This document shows, one piece after another, positions 1 to 12,167 of a DNA stretch of 64,000 bases. The notes below the pieces were generated by a model. It worked only from the letters and a program-made list of their open reading frames with translations. It had not been told where the DNA came from and did no database searches. The translations under genes and the position numbers were made by a program. Source of the stretch: Lunularia cruciata (taxonomy: Eukaryota; Streptophyta; Marchantiopsida; Lunulariales; Lunulariaceae); NCBI GenBank assembly GCA_948567375.1, contig OX419756.1:46416552-46480551 (forward strand), read 5' to 3'. Numbering within the stretch: the first letter of the stretch is position 1; the number at the start of each line of letters is the position of its first letter.

Positions 1-1280
1 CATCGAATTCAGCTTCTCCCTGCACCGACCCAACACACATTTCAATCCATAAACGTCCACAACACCAGGTCCCTCACTTTGATGGCGACTCTTTAGTGGA
101 ATTCAATGGAACGGGAAAGCTCTATATCAAGAGTTGGAGAACAATGTATGACACTGTAAGAAAACAAGGATTGAGCTCAATAACAGGAATCTATTAACGA
201 GCTCAGTAAACAAGAAGGTGTTTCAACCTCTTAAACGATGTGCAGGATCAACAAGGATGGTCACAGAGATCAGCACCAGACAACCAGATAATTCGGGTAA
301 GAGGGATCTTACCCTTCGTTAGACAGTAGAATCCCTTGAAGAACGGACTTGAGGGCTCTAGCAGCTGTAGCTGTAATGCACATGATGAAACCATAGAGAT
401 GGAAGCTCGGCTCCCCCTGAGAACAACGAAGAATCAGAGTTCAAAAATTTAGCTATTGCTACTCAGGCTCATCAAGAGATAGGTATCACAGCAAGATATT
501 GCAACAACGGCAAAGTCGAACCCACTTGACAGAGATGACAGAATTTCTCAGACTGAACGAAGGGATCGGGAAGGAACATCAATTCGATCTTCTCTCGTTT
601 CAGTCGGAATCCTTTGGTGTGTATAGACTCTACTCACGGACAGGAGTCACCTCGAGGCAAGCGCCGAGCAGCTTCATAAGATCACGGAAAATTGTATCGC
701 AAAGACAAAACTCCAATTACAGGTCACACTGAATATAGACAACAGAACTTACCCCACTGGCAATGATAACTCCCGTCACGACTGGTATCAAGGTCGCGTA
801 AGTAAGCCACGCCTCTCTCCTGAGTGTCATGATGTAAGCGAAGACGGCTGTAAAAAAGGGAGTCGTGGCGCCAATTGCTTGATTGAAAGATACTGGTAGA
901 AATCGAAGCGATATATTACCGCTCACCACTGATGTGCAGAAAATCACACTTAACGCTGCAATTTTGACGAACTGGGTGCGGGATCTGACTGCCTGCATTG
1001 GGACAATCTTCATCCAGGCAATTGCTATGTAGCTGAACAGCGCGCAGGCCGTCATGTGACACATTGTGAGAAAGATAGGGAATTTAAACCCATAATTGCT
1101 TAGGAGATACTTGTTCAATAAGAGCACACCAATGTTGGAGAAGTACCATGATACAATTAGTCCTACCGTAGAAAAACTGGCGGGCACTTTGCTCTTTATG
1201 TCGGAAGGGATGCTATGACCGGGATTCACACCACCTCTCAAGAAAGGCTTCTTCTCCTCGTAGTCTGTGGTGCCCCCCAT
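1..1280 (-). CDS. Sugar-phosphate/phosphate translocator (TPT/NST family), exons 1-3, 3' part outside window
   Basis: Membrane transporter of the plant triose-phosphate/nucleotide-sugar translocator superfamily, probably in Golgi or another endomembrane. Exon 1 is 1280-753 (176 codons, ATG start, 528 nt) and ends at a consensus donor GTAAGT. Exon 2 is 416-313 (104 nt), entered after CAG and left at GTAAGA. Exon 3 starts at 19 after GCAG and runs off the window edge. The reading frame joins cleanly: exon 1 ends IIASG, exon 2 starts [10 protein letters not shown] and ends SNEG, exon 3 gives EKLNSM. This order is typical of the plant clade of unassigned sugar-phosphate translocators (KV/A/G-type transporters). 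Exon 1 shows several hydrophobic helices and no clear plastid transit peptide. Introns are 336 and 293 bp. The substrate cannot be read from the sequence. A further 5'UTR intron acceptor (TTTCTCTTAG on the minus strand, near 1327) is possible. This is the only clearly intact host gene in the window. Confidence 0.93.
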
Positions 1281-3486
1281 CTTTGCTGTATGTTATTGAG
1301 ATTTCCTTTCAGTCCTATTGAGTTCCTAAGAGAAACCTAACTACATTGACCGGTCCTGCTGCATTGCAACTTCCAGAAACCCATGCCAAGCAGAGACAAG
1401 TCGTAGATCCTCACACCAAGGGGACAGGTTCTGATCCCCACGCAACCGGGCCCTGAGTGACAAAAACTCTTGACTCGGATCCGTTGGGAGTTAATAAAAG
1501 ATCTGACCCACACTCAAGCAAAATGTGATCCGTCCTTCCCGGAATCCAATTTCCAGTCTTCAAACTCTCAGCATTCCCCCAATCTCCAGCAGCAAGCCTC
1601 ACAAGCATTGGCTCATACTCAACTCTCGTCTCGTTTCCGCGTCTCACCGTCCTCCTCCTCCTTCTTCTCTGCGTCAGTACTCAACTACCCTAGCATTACC
1701 ACCTCGGCACTGGATCTACGCCCTTTCTCCTCGTCCTCCCTCCCGACTCTCTCTCTCTCTCTACACCACCCTCACTCGGAAAGCCGTTCCAGGCCCCCGA
1801 CGACACGACACCCTCACCAAGAACTCCACCAAATAGATATCTCCTCACCCTCGCTCAAAGTTCTTTACTCCATCCAACACAGCACAGCATCAACAGCACG
1901 AGGATAGACAGAAGAGGAAATGCCACCACCTCTACGGCCAAGAAAGACGACCTTTCACTTCCTCGTCCTCTCTACCTCAACCCTCCCGACCGAGGAAAGA
2001 GTTTGGGGAACAAAATCGTCTCCACCACCACCACCACCACCACCACTTCAACAGCAAAATGGATTCAAACCTCGGGGCAGGGCAGGCTGGCAGGCCGAAG
2101 GCAGCAGTACCGTAGTAGATAAGTACACAACTAGTAGAGCTCCTTCCCCTTCTCTCCTTTCCCTGCAGCGGAAAGCGGCGAGCGGAGCGCAACCAATGCA
2201 CGCGCGTGACGGACTGGACGAACGCAGTGTGATTCCTCCCCTTCGTGTCTGGGGAACGAGGCAAAATTAGAGGGAGGAAGAAGAAGATCCGCTAGTTGCT
2301 GCTGCTGGCTTGCTTCCTCCACCGAAGAAGATCGCTTCCCTACTCTTCTAGCAAACAACCACCTCGATGACGAATAGGAACACTTTCCAATTGCGGGGGA
2401 GGAGAGAAGAGGAGAGGATTGGAGAAGGAGCAGCAGCAGCAGCAGTATCAACACAATGGTGAAGTCTGATGGTGACTGACGGAAGGACGACGAAACGCGA
2501 CAATATAGTCAGTCACTCAACACCTCCCAAATCGCAAACACTCCGGAACTTTGACTCCGCCTCTCTACGGCCGTCCCCCCTATCCGTCAGTGTCCGTCCG
2601 ACAAAACCGACCGACCTACCTGACGGCGTCACTGGTAACTACCGTGTAACTCTCAATTTTCCCGGATAGTTTAAAGTTTACCGTTCCCCGGGAAGCATAC
2701 ATGCTGGACACGGGATCTGCCCATATTTACCTGAATAGGCCTCGTTGTAGTAAAGTTCTTTATTCCAACGACCCCCTAAAGAAATCGGACACTTGGATCG
2801 GATCTTGTGGAAGCGGGGTTAAGAAGCAAGGGCTAGTCAAGCAAGAAAGTCTGCAGTCTGTCAGAATTTGCTTAACTGGAACCTCGACCTAGCAGGCAGG
2901 AATGAGGTGCCAGCATGTCGGTAGACGGCTCTATCAATTACAGATTAAAGTCTGTTCCAAGAGAAACGGGTCCCATCGTATGCATTATTCTCGTCGCGCG
3001 TTGGGCTGAGTTTTTGCGCGATCTTTAAATCGCGTTTCGTTGTCTGGGAACTTGTGAACGGGGTCGGGTTGAGTAAATCCCGGTGCACTGGTTACGTTCC
3101 TGATGACCGTGGCGGGGTCCGGTCGAGGGAAGTTTGTAAGTCTACTTCTTTCGCAAGATGATGCGAATCTTCCAAAACCATCCAACGTAGGACTCGGCCC
3201 TGACACCGCACGTTGCCCGCGGCGCTCGATCACCTAAGGGCGTGAGGCGACATGGAAGACTAGACGGTGAACGTCTGGTCCCGACTCTCTCGTCGCCACC
3301 AGCAGTTCGTTCTTCGGGCCGCGTATTCAGTGCCTCTTCCTCCATCATCCCTCACTCTAAACATCGTGTAGCGCAGGTTCGCTAGTTTCCACCCCTATCT
3401 TAGCGCTGTTGTTTCAGGTCCCCCGGAAGTCTCGCAGCGGGTCGGCACGAGCTTCGTCTACCGCTTAACGGGTCGGGTGCTCGTGA
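1281..3486. promoter_or_regulatory. GC-rich promoter/5'UTR-like region between two divergent transcription units
   Basis: This stretch is much richer in G+C than the DNA to its right and contains simple repeats: a CT run near 1750, an ACC/CCA repeat near 2020-2045 and a CAG/GCA repeat near 2425-2445. Several short open frames occur on both strands, but they are low in complexity and read through these microsatellites, so I do not call them genes. It lies upstream of the minus-strand translocator gene and of a possible plus-strand exon at 3487. A shared promoter with 5' leaders is the simplest reading. No transcription start could be placed. Confidence 0.45.
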
Positions 3487-3749
3487 GTCAATGGCATCAC
3501 GGTCTGGGCCCTTGAGGCATTTACTGGGTGCACCAGAGATGTTCTCCTCTATGCTTCTTGTATCCTGCTCAACTCTCAAGATGAGGAACCACTCAAGCCA
3601 ACCCAGGAGGAGGATTCATATGAGTTCCAGACACCTGACGGGCTCTACATCAGCATTAGAACAAGTGTAGCTTGTCGTCCGTCCGAGTATGATTCCTTCC
3701 GCCCGAAAGTTCGAAACTTGGTATCCGAGATCCCAGCTGAGGGGTCCAA
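3487..3749 (+). CDS. Possible coding exon of an unrecognised gene
   Basis: An open frame of 87 codons runs from just after a TGA at 3484 to a consensus donor (AA|GTAAGT) at 3750. It contains VWALEAFTGCTRDVLLYASC and later YEFQTPDGLYIS. Composition looks protein-like and the GC content matches the translocator exon rather than the AT-rich DNA beyond. No in-frame ATG is present, so this would be an internal exon or start upstream through an intron. I do not recognise the protein and could not find the next exon. A chance open frame remains possible. Confidence 0.35.
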
Positions 3750-6700
3750 GTAAGTCCTTAGTTGCTAGTTTCTTATTCTATCTTCTGTGATTCGTTCTAT
3801 TTGTTCATCTCTCCGCCTCTTGTCAAGATTCTTTCCTTCTTCTCACACGTCTGGGTTTACCATGCCTTGACGATGACTTGAAGTGATCACATCATCATGT
3901 GGATTCTCTTTGCCTTCACCAAATGAGTGATAGTTTCTTCGTCGTCCCTCAAGGAGTTTTATAATCACATAAAAAAGCTGTCTTTATTGACTCCGTATGC
4001 TATCGTACCCATATTCTCTTTATCTGATTTTCTTTACCTTTTTCCTTTTTCACTGTTGTATTATTTCACCCGTAAATGTTCTTCACGTTGATCTGGTCCT
4101 ACTGGTGGTAGTGCGTTGGTGGCTAACGCTATAGTTGAGCAAATTCCGCCTGCAGTAGCACTCTATTGTATTTCATAAACATGAACACAAATTCCACCGT
4201 ACGAAGAAACAAGTACCAATGGAAAAGACTTTCATAGATCATTCGTCATACGGCATCCTTGTCTTTGCTCAGATCTAGCTCAGTTATGCAGTCCTTCGAT
4301 GAAAATCCGAGGAGGATTTGAGTGTTTGCTTCTTGACAAAGTTGGCCTTATTACCTGACTGGGACAAAAATCACCTGAGCTGTTCATCTCTTTTCCCCGG
4401 ACTTTTTTACCTTTATTAAGTCACTTCCTTGCGAGAACTCCATTTTCTTTGCCGTGGCATGTTCTTTTAATAATGAGGAGTTGCGTGCATGACATATTGT
4501 TAAAGCTCACTAGGTCACTACTTCACTCAGCTCTTTTTATAAACAAGTTCACAATGGGATGGATTTCGCTCTCATGCATCCACATATGAATTGCGGGTTT
4601 GGAAGAAAAAGGGACAACATATACGAGACTTTGTCTTACTCCTCATCAAACTCAGACGTGAATTTTACTCTCCACTGCTACTCGTTTCACGCGGAAAACT
4701 GTAGTGACGTCGCTTTTTTTGTCCTTATAGAGTGACCATCCACACTTTTTCATGTCACATGTACTCGAACGATCTCTTCACCCAAGAAGTACCTTTTATT
4801 ATGTGGTATAAACTTCCACGAGAAGACACAACGTCCCACTCACTTCCGGGATCATATTCCATGGAGGTATATCGTGGCACTATTCCGCAGTATGGTGGAG
4901 AGCTCAGCTGAAACGGTGCTCCTCTCCTATGACCGTGGTCTACAAATAAACTGTGTGTCCCCTTAACGATCTGTCGGGTTCTTGGATCGGAAGTTCACCA
5001 TCTAAGTACTGTAGAGCTAATCATACCTGTGATCCATGCTATGTCCGCGGTCGGAAGGATTTTGTTGCGTGAAGAGAGGTGTACATATTCGTCGAGCATC
5101 ATGTCATGTTTCTAGGATAAAAGTGGATCAACCGAGGCTTGGTCTGCTTATCTAGACAACTTAGTTTAATTAGAATTTTCACCTTGATGAGACAGATTTC
5201 CATTCTAATTTACTTTCATATATACGTTCTTATTAGTAGATCCTTACTAGACAACTTGTCCATACCATTATATCGAATGCATGATATATAACTCCTGAAC
5301 TAAGTGTGAGAATTGGAGATGAATTTTCCACACATGCAGGAGATGAAACGAAGCAAACAAATTTATTGAAAAAGGAACTAACGCTATAAACTTTAAGCTG
5401 TTCAACAGTGATAGAATAATTGACTATTACTTATCCGTTCTGAATTTAGTATCATATGGCAATATCTACAATATATTTTGAAGGAAAGAACGTGCAAGTC
5501 AATATACAATGAAATTGAAGAAATGAGTATTTTGCTCTCTTTTTTGTATCCGATCCTCATTTCATTCATAAAGACATTAAAATTTTATATTACAGTATAA
5601 ACACTTTATAATATAAAATAATTAGATAAATGAAGAGTAATCCCTGATAAATGTTCGCTTACCATTAGCCTCTTCTGAATCTAATCGTTTGATATGCATA
5701 CAGAATCATCCTTAAAAGAAGAAACGAATAGTTTTTTAGGGCGTTGGGCTTAAGATTATTGCAATTCTCCAACGTACAAGCATAATCAAAAAATTTCACA
5801 ATTTTGCAAACAAAATATACACGGTGATTAAGTATCTAATTAGCTAAAAATGTTTTTTTCATCCTTTATGTGATACCTTGAGAGATATCCCACAAGAATA
5901 GAACACAAGCAAATATTAACATCATTTATTGAATAGTAGTTTATAGTCTTTATATTTACAAGTGAAACTTGACCTCAAGGACAACACCATTTATTGAAAA
6001 CATCCCCTGATGAAGTGAGCTTAATAATCTCCCACAATTCATCCATCTGATTTAAAAGAAACAACAATGTTAACCATTCAAAGAATCATCATTTACTATG
6101 CAATCATCAATATACTTATTATAAACCTTGCATTTGATAGTGCTTATGAAAACAAGACTCCTCACAAAACCAAGGAAAAGAATTTTCATTGCCAGTTTTT
6201 TTTTTATTGTAATGGTACATGCTAGTTGCAATAGTAGTCATTGCAATTTCTTCTTTGTATAAGGTTAGAAGCTCATACATGTGTAATACTTTTCATCGAT
6301 GGTCCAAAGGAATCTCAAAAATCTAAGGAGCCTAACTAGTATTATTAATGCTTTTTGAGTCAATATAAAGTACATTAAAATAATAGCATAATCAATTCAT
6401 ATGGTTTATTATCTTAAGTTGCACTTACTCAATATATATTAAGATAAGATTCAATACTTGTACATAATTTTTAATTTTTGTATGGTTAAATATAAAGAAA
6501 ACATTAAAAATAGCTTCATTTTGGAAAAATATCTATAGAAGACTATATATATAGAAGACTTAATCTTTTAAATTTCATAAAATTTCAAATTAATGAATCT
6601 CACAAAATTGAAATTCTAATTAGGATAATTATTGGATTATGAAATCAAAAGAAAACTAAACAATAAAATATTTAACCTAAAGATTTGACAAATTAACACA

Positions 6701-9592
6701 CTCAAATCTCATCAGCAATATTGGTAAGTAAGTAGATGATGAAAGTTTATGGGTGAAATTGACTATAGATAAGAGTCTGATGAGTACTTTGTGAGTAAGA
6801 TTAGCCATGTATTTCTTTGTAAAGTCAATCATAATTTGTGACTAAAGCTTAGTATAATTGGTCAAGACTTCAAAATGAAGTCTTATTATTACATTAGACT
6901 TAAATTTTACATTAGTCGAATTTGCCATATCATAAATCCATACAGTAGATTATGTAAAGAAGTGACATCTTAGATCCAAATCTCAAAGGATGTAAAAAAG
7001 ACAAAGTGATCCTTAAGTACATCTTACCTTTGGACTTAATTTTAGAGAAGTCTTGGAATATGCACAAGTTACATCATCCTATAACTTTTATAACAATAAT
7101 ATAGATACACTTTTAAGTGTTCTTTGTCACTGAATACTTACCAAGAATAAAGCAAGCTTACAATCTTTACTGTCATATCATGTATATGTTCAAGATGTTA
7201 GCATCGTAAAAAAGTGATGTTGATGTCAAGACCATCATTAGAAGTTTTACATCTAAATTTTTTATAAACTAATCTTAAATCTGATGACATAGTCTATTAA
7301 CAACCTAGATGTACGTGATTACTTTTTTATGGTCTAAGCTTTCTATATGTAACAAATTTCAAAGGAAAATTAATTATATTTTCATATTGATTACTAAATT
7401 AAAAAGTGTAAAAACATGAATTCATATAGAGTATAGATAAGAAGTATCTTCTTTAAGCAAATTAAGCTCCAAGGTACTAAGAACTAAGAATTTATTGCAA
7501 AGGATCAAGAACTAATGATTGTATAGAAAGTTCAATATCATACTTGATTATGGAATGTGAAGGTATTTAGCATGCTTATGGCTTTTTCAAAACCATACAT
7601 TAGGAATTTTTAAAAATAGAAAGAAAAAAATGCCAAATCCATTGATAAATCACATTTTGATAAAGTCATAAAGGAAAAATGAATTTTAATTGTTTAAGTT
7701 AAGTAGGTAACTAGTTGAAATTATAAAGGAATATTTGAAGTATAAGCTCTTTCAACGATATGATAGCCAAATCTACGTATGAAATATAACTAGTAAAGTG
7801 GTAAAGAAAAAATTAAGTTTTGGATTTTAATATCAAATGACATGGATTTTGATTCTCACCAAATACAGTTAAGCTTCTGACTTATTCCAATGCAATCTAG
7901 ATATCAAAATTTTATGGAAAATTTTAAGAGATAATATAGTTGGAGTATATAACAATAGTCTTGTTGTCAAACTACCATTTTTGTTGTCTACTCTTATTTA
8001 CTATGTTCATAATATAAGGATTATAGGAAGTAAGAAAAATCATAGTTCTATTATTAGTGTAGTGTTTTTGAGTGACATTTTCTTATACTGGAGTTATTAC
8101 TCAAGTTAAGATTGTTGAATATATGATTCTAAAATTACTCTACATATCCAATCTACCTCATATTAACATAAGAATGCATTTCTCAAGGTTTTGTTTTTTT
8201 TCAAAGTAGTTGCATCAATATTGATGAAAGACCTTATTGCAATAAATACAGTACCTCACAAGGTTATTCCAACAATGAAAAACTGATATGAGGAGCCTAG
8301 ATCCATGACAATTTTTCTATGATTTCCCATCCAAAAGAAATTTTATAATCATTTTATAAACCTACATATATAGAACACATTCATATATTTGCACCATGCT
8401 ACAAATACTAGCCTAGAAATTTGCATAACTGTAGTGATTTAAGATCAATTATGGATTATTTTCTTGCCATTTTCCAACCAACAAAATCGTTTACTATTTC
8501 AAGCAAGCTGAAAGTTAGTTATTGTAAGGTGCGGATCATTTGTTTCTACAAACATAGAAAATGAATAGGATTCAAAATTCAAGCGGATAGAAGTAAAAAA
8601 AAGAAGGCCTGTGGATGAAATGCACTAAGGTGCTGTTATCTTGATTCACGTCTTCTAGCTTATCTTTAGATATTCTGTGGAGAAGGATGACTATATCTTA
8701 CTTTATTTGCATAAAGATGGCACTTAATATTCTAAAAGACAATTAATATTATCCAAAGGAGAGAATAGTATAGTGGGTAAAAGAATAAAATATCATAGAA
8801 CGATATAAAAAAATAGGTGAAGCAAAATTAGATATATTATAATCCAATTTTTTGGATATAATTAGCCTTGCTTTTGATTTGTTTCAGAAAGAAAATAGTC
8901 CAGTTAGTGTGAAAGCTTTTATTATGATGAAATTTAGATTGTTGATTGGATCTTCTAATTACACATTTAATGAAGAAACTCACTTATTTAGCATTTGTGA
9001 CAGGAAATTTTGTAGTTAAGCAATACAAAGAGTTTAGTACATAAATAATAAAAGTAGATAAGAATCAATCAAAACAAGAACTCCCATGAAGGAAGATATA
9101 GAGATACAAAATAAAAAAATACCCTATAATTTGACTTAGTTGAATCTCATGGATATAAAATACATCAAATAAGGAGATTAAAGCACACTGCCACAAGAAG
9201 GTAGATCCTATCTAGAGGAAACAATAGAAGAAAAGGAAAAATAAGCAAGTAAAGAAAAAGGGAATTAAATTAAATATAGAAATATATGAAGAGAAATAAA
9301 TTCAAGATTAAGCTTACCTCCTATAATACATGAGGCTACAAGTAAGGAGATCAAGATTTAGATTTATATTTCAAGAAAATACCGTTAAGAAGACAACTAA
9401 GTACATGTTTAGAATTTTATTTATATATTTGACTAATTGGGTACTCAAAATCTATGGATTTGGAAGTCTAGTGTTGTTTGATGAATAATGTTTGGTGTAT
9501 TTTGGAGTTGGAAATACAAATCTTTGGATTTGAATGACAATCAATGAGCATAAAGGCTATCATGAACAAATACATCAATGCACACAAAGAGT
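3750..9592. other. AT-rich intergenic DNA, no gene seen
   Basis: The first few hundred bases after 3750 look intron-like (pyrimidine-rich, GC moderate), then the DNA becomes very AT-rich with stops in all frames. I found no conserved domain, no LTR pair and no RNA gene here. It may contain transposon relics too decayed to recognise. Confidence 0.6.
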
Positions 9593-9771
9593 TTCTTATT
9601 TCTTAGAAAACCTTTTATATTGATAAAAATAGATCACAATTTGAAGAAATCAAGTTTTATGCCAACAAGTTTACTTGGGGTGAATGGTTACTTTCTTATT
9701 TCTTATAAACTCTATATGATGATAAAACAAATCATAATTTGAATGGATTAGGTTTTATGCAAACAAGCAAT
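9593..9771. repeat. Imperfect tandem duplication, about 99-bp period
   Basis: Two diverged copies start at about 9593 and 9692. Shared text includes CTTATTTCTTA near the start and GTTTTATGC with AACAAG near the end of each copy. No coding function is visible. Confidence 0.6.
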
Positions 9772-10046
9772 GCTTTATAGAATTAAACCCTAATTCTTTG
9801 TTACCCATTACTTCCATGGCAAGCCTCTACCATACTATCAACCATTCACAAGGAAAACATTTGAAGGAAGCATTTATAATCTATGGTTGGGGAATTTGTT
9901 GAGTTATCATAAATCACTTTAGCACCATTCTAGCATGCATTGGTCTTTTATCTAATAAATACATCCATTCCAAAATTCAAGAGTTTTTGCATATATTAGC
10001 TTTATAATTACTATGGTTATTTGAGTAGCAAAGTACAATAAAAAAT

Positions 10047-10283
10047 GTAAATGATTTAATGAGCCATTTGTAGTTTCATCGTCAAAAAGTGTTTATATGC
10101 ATGGCTTAATCTTTGAGATAAGCATGTATCTAATGGTGGGATAAACCAAGAAATAAAAATTAAAATCACATAGGTAAATGATTCAATGAGCCATTTTAGT
10201 TTCACAATAAAAAAGTTTCATACTTACACATGCATGGCTTAATCTTTGAGATAAGAATGTATCTAATGGTAGGATCAACCAAG
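10047..10283. repeat. Imperfect tandem duplication, about 127-bp period
   Basis: Two copies begin with GTAAATGATT (10047 and 10174). They share ATGCATGGCTTAATC and GTATCTAATGG and end in CCAAG. They differ by scattered substitutions and a small insertion, so the duplication is not recent. Confidence 0.7.
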
Positions 10284-11699
10284 TGTTAAATTTTCATGAT
10301 ACTTCCACAAGGCCTTATGCAACCTCACTTTGCAACTCAGGTGCTTCCTTGGAATGCATATTTTCAAGTTCCAAAGAACTCAAAGCAATACCTGAAACAT
10401 ATTATAATTTTTTGCCAAAAATGTACTTGACCATAGCCAAGTTGGAAGTGATAAATGAGCACCTATGCTTGAAATATATGTGATTCCTTTGCACTTATTT
10501 TGATCCTTGCAAGATGGAGTGTCTGAACACGACACTCGCTTTATTAAGATGATAGATAGACGAGCACCACTACCAATTGTGTGTGGATTTGCATCCCCCA
10601 AAGATCTTCACCAAAATTTAGTTTGGTGAAGATCCTTTAGAATGTAGCACATACATATTTTGCATTTTCTATTAATTATCTCTTATTAGGCCACTTCTCT
10701 TTTCAAAGGAAAAACCTTCTTAGAGGATTTATGTTTAGAAAAGAGGTTAGATTAGGTAAAAGTGTGGAAGACACCAAGGTGAAATTGAGTCACTTGGAAA
10801 GACATAACTTTGAGGAGTGGCATCAAACTTGAACCAAATAACTTTGGCCAGGAAAATCTTTGACCAAAGGCAAAGTATCATGGATTGCCTTTGGCCTAAA
10901 GTACCTTTGGTGCAAAGTTCAACTACCCCCAAAGTTCATATAGATATTTGAATGCACTACCATATGGTTAAAGAACTGTACCTAAGGACCATCTGCATTT
11001 GGCAAAGACCACACATTGGTGAAATGTACAATTTTGGTGAAAAAATTTGCGTTTGTGGAGAGGTGTCTCATCAAAAGTGGATGATAAAGAGTGTTAAACC
11101 ACTATCTACCCTTTAATGATTGAAGAATGATATAAAACTTTGCCACAAAACCAAGTGAGCACTATCCAATTCCACTTTTTCTAGAGTGGAATTTGCAATT
11201 GGCTTTGACCTCAATTAGCAATTGTTTAAGTCTTCTAGCCTTCATAGAAGTTCCTAGTTCACAACTTACTTACAATTCAGCAGTTTATCATACTTCCTCC
11301 AAGAGGCAAGATGGTATTTATCCAGAAACCCATGAGGAAGATCCACAAGCCACACTCACCTTGTTGTCAATAAGTGAGCAATGTATTATAGAATAAGGTA
11401 ATCTAGAGCAAGCATTTAGGTTTCTTGCTTTGGAATTGAGATCTGAGTGACTTTGGCATGATCCACAAGATGAATAAAAATTACCATTTAGGTTTTTTGC
11501 TTTGGGATTGGAAGCCGAGTGACTTCAGCATGATTTATAAGATGAAGGCAAAGAAGGAGAGAATGGTAGGAAGTCTAAGAGGAATCCACATAATTGGATT
11601 GAAGAGAACTAGAGGACAACACTTGGTGTAGATGTAGGTGAACCTTGAGTGATGAATATCAACATGAAGTATGCAAAAAAATACTCAACCAATGATATC
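10284..11699. other. AT-rich intergenic DNA with short inverted repeats
   Basis: No gene is seen. A perfect 13-bp inverted repeat (GATCTTCACCAAA at 10603-10615, complement at 10622-10634, 6-nt loop) could form a hairpin. A second inverted pair built on CCAAAGGCAA lies at about 10863-10890. The last part leads into ORF H and may be the leader of that element. Confidence 0.5.
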
Positions 11700-11744
11700 A
11701 TGGCAACCTTTGAGGATAAAAAAGAAGAAGACCAATGGACGAAG

Positions 11745-12167
11745 TGTAACAATATGGAGTTTAGCGACAAAGTTTGTCGGGCTTACGAAGTAGAGAATAA
11801 GACAAAATAGCCTAGAATATTCTAGAAGCATCTAAGAAGCTTCTTGGGAAGCTTCCCAACTAGTTAACTTCTGCCCTAAGTAGGTAGCTTCTAGAAGGAA
11901 GCTTCTGGAAGCTTCTAACTAGCTTAGCTTGCACGCCAAGTAGGTGGCTTCTAGAAGGAAGCTTCTTGAGAAGCTTCCTAGTTAACTTAGCTTGCACTCC
12001 AAGAAAGCGGCTCAAGGAAGCTTCTTGAGAAGCTTCAAGGGTCTTGTATGCTACCTATAAATACCAAGGCCGAAGCTCATGCTAGGCATTCAGAGTTTTC
12101 TCTCATTCAAGTGTCCCAATGTGAGTTTCCATTCTCCTATTTCTCTCCTCGGATTTGGTCTTTTACA
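11745..12167 (+). mobile_element. Solo LTR of family F
   Basis: A 423-bp unit starts TGTAACAATATGGAG and ends GGTCTTTTACA. It is flanked by CGAAG (11740-11744) and TGAAG (12168-12172), a 5-bp target duplication with one C/T difference. No primer site follows, unlike the matching LTR at 42573, so this is a solo LTR left by LTR-LTR recombination. It sits inside ORF H without disturbing the phase apart from the duplication. Confidence 0.85.
11815..12063 (+). promoter_or_regulatory. Heat-shock-element-like array plus TATA box in F solo LTR
   Basis: Alternating GAA/TTC units with 2-nt spacing match the heat-shock-factor consensus nGAAnnTTCnnGAAn. GAATATTCTAGAA at 11815-11827 is a perfect three-unit site. 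TTCTGGAAGCTTC at 11903-11915 is another. Further GAAGCTTC and TTCTAGAA pairs recur up to about 12036. A TATA box (TATAAATA) lies at 12056-12063. The layout is that of a stress-driven U3 promoter, as known for the Arabidopsis ONSEN element. Heat activation here is inferred, not shown. Confidence 0.7.

Noticed and set aside
499-732. 77-residue plus-strand ORF
   Set aside because: It lies across intron 1 of the translocator gene on the other strand and has no recognisable domain.
1470-2454. Several overlapping ORFs on both strands rich in Ser, Pro, Leu or Trp
   Set aside because: They read through CT, ACC and CAG microsatellites and look like promoter/UTR sequence, not protein.
2985-3348. Two minus-strand ORFs in GC-rich DNA
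   Set aside because: Low stop density is expected from the base composition. No motif or splice context was found.
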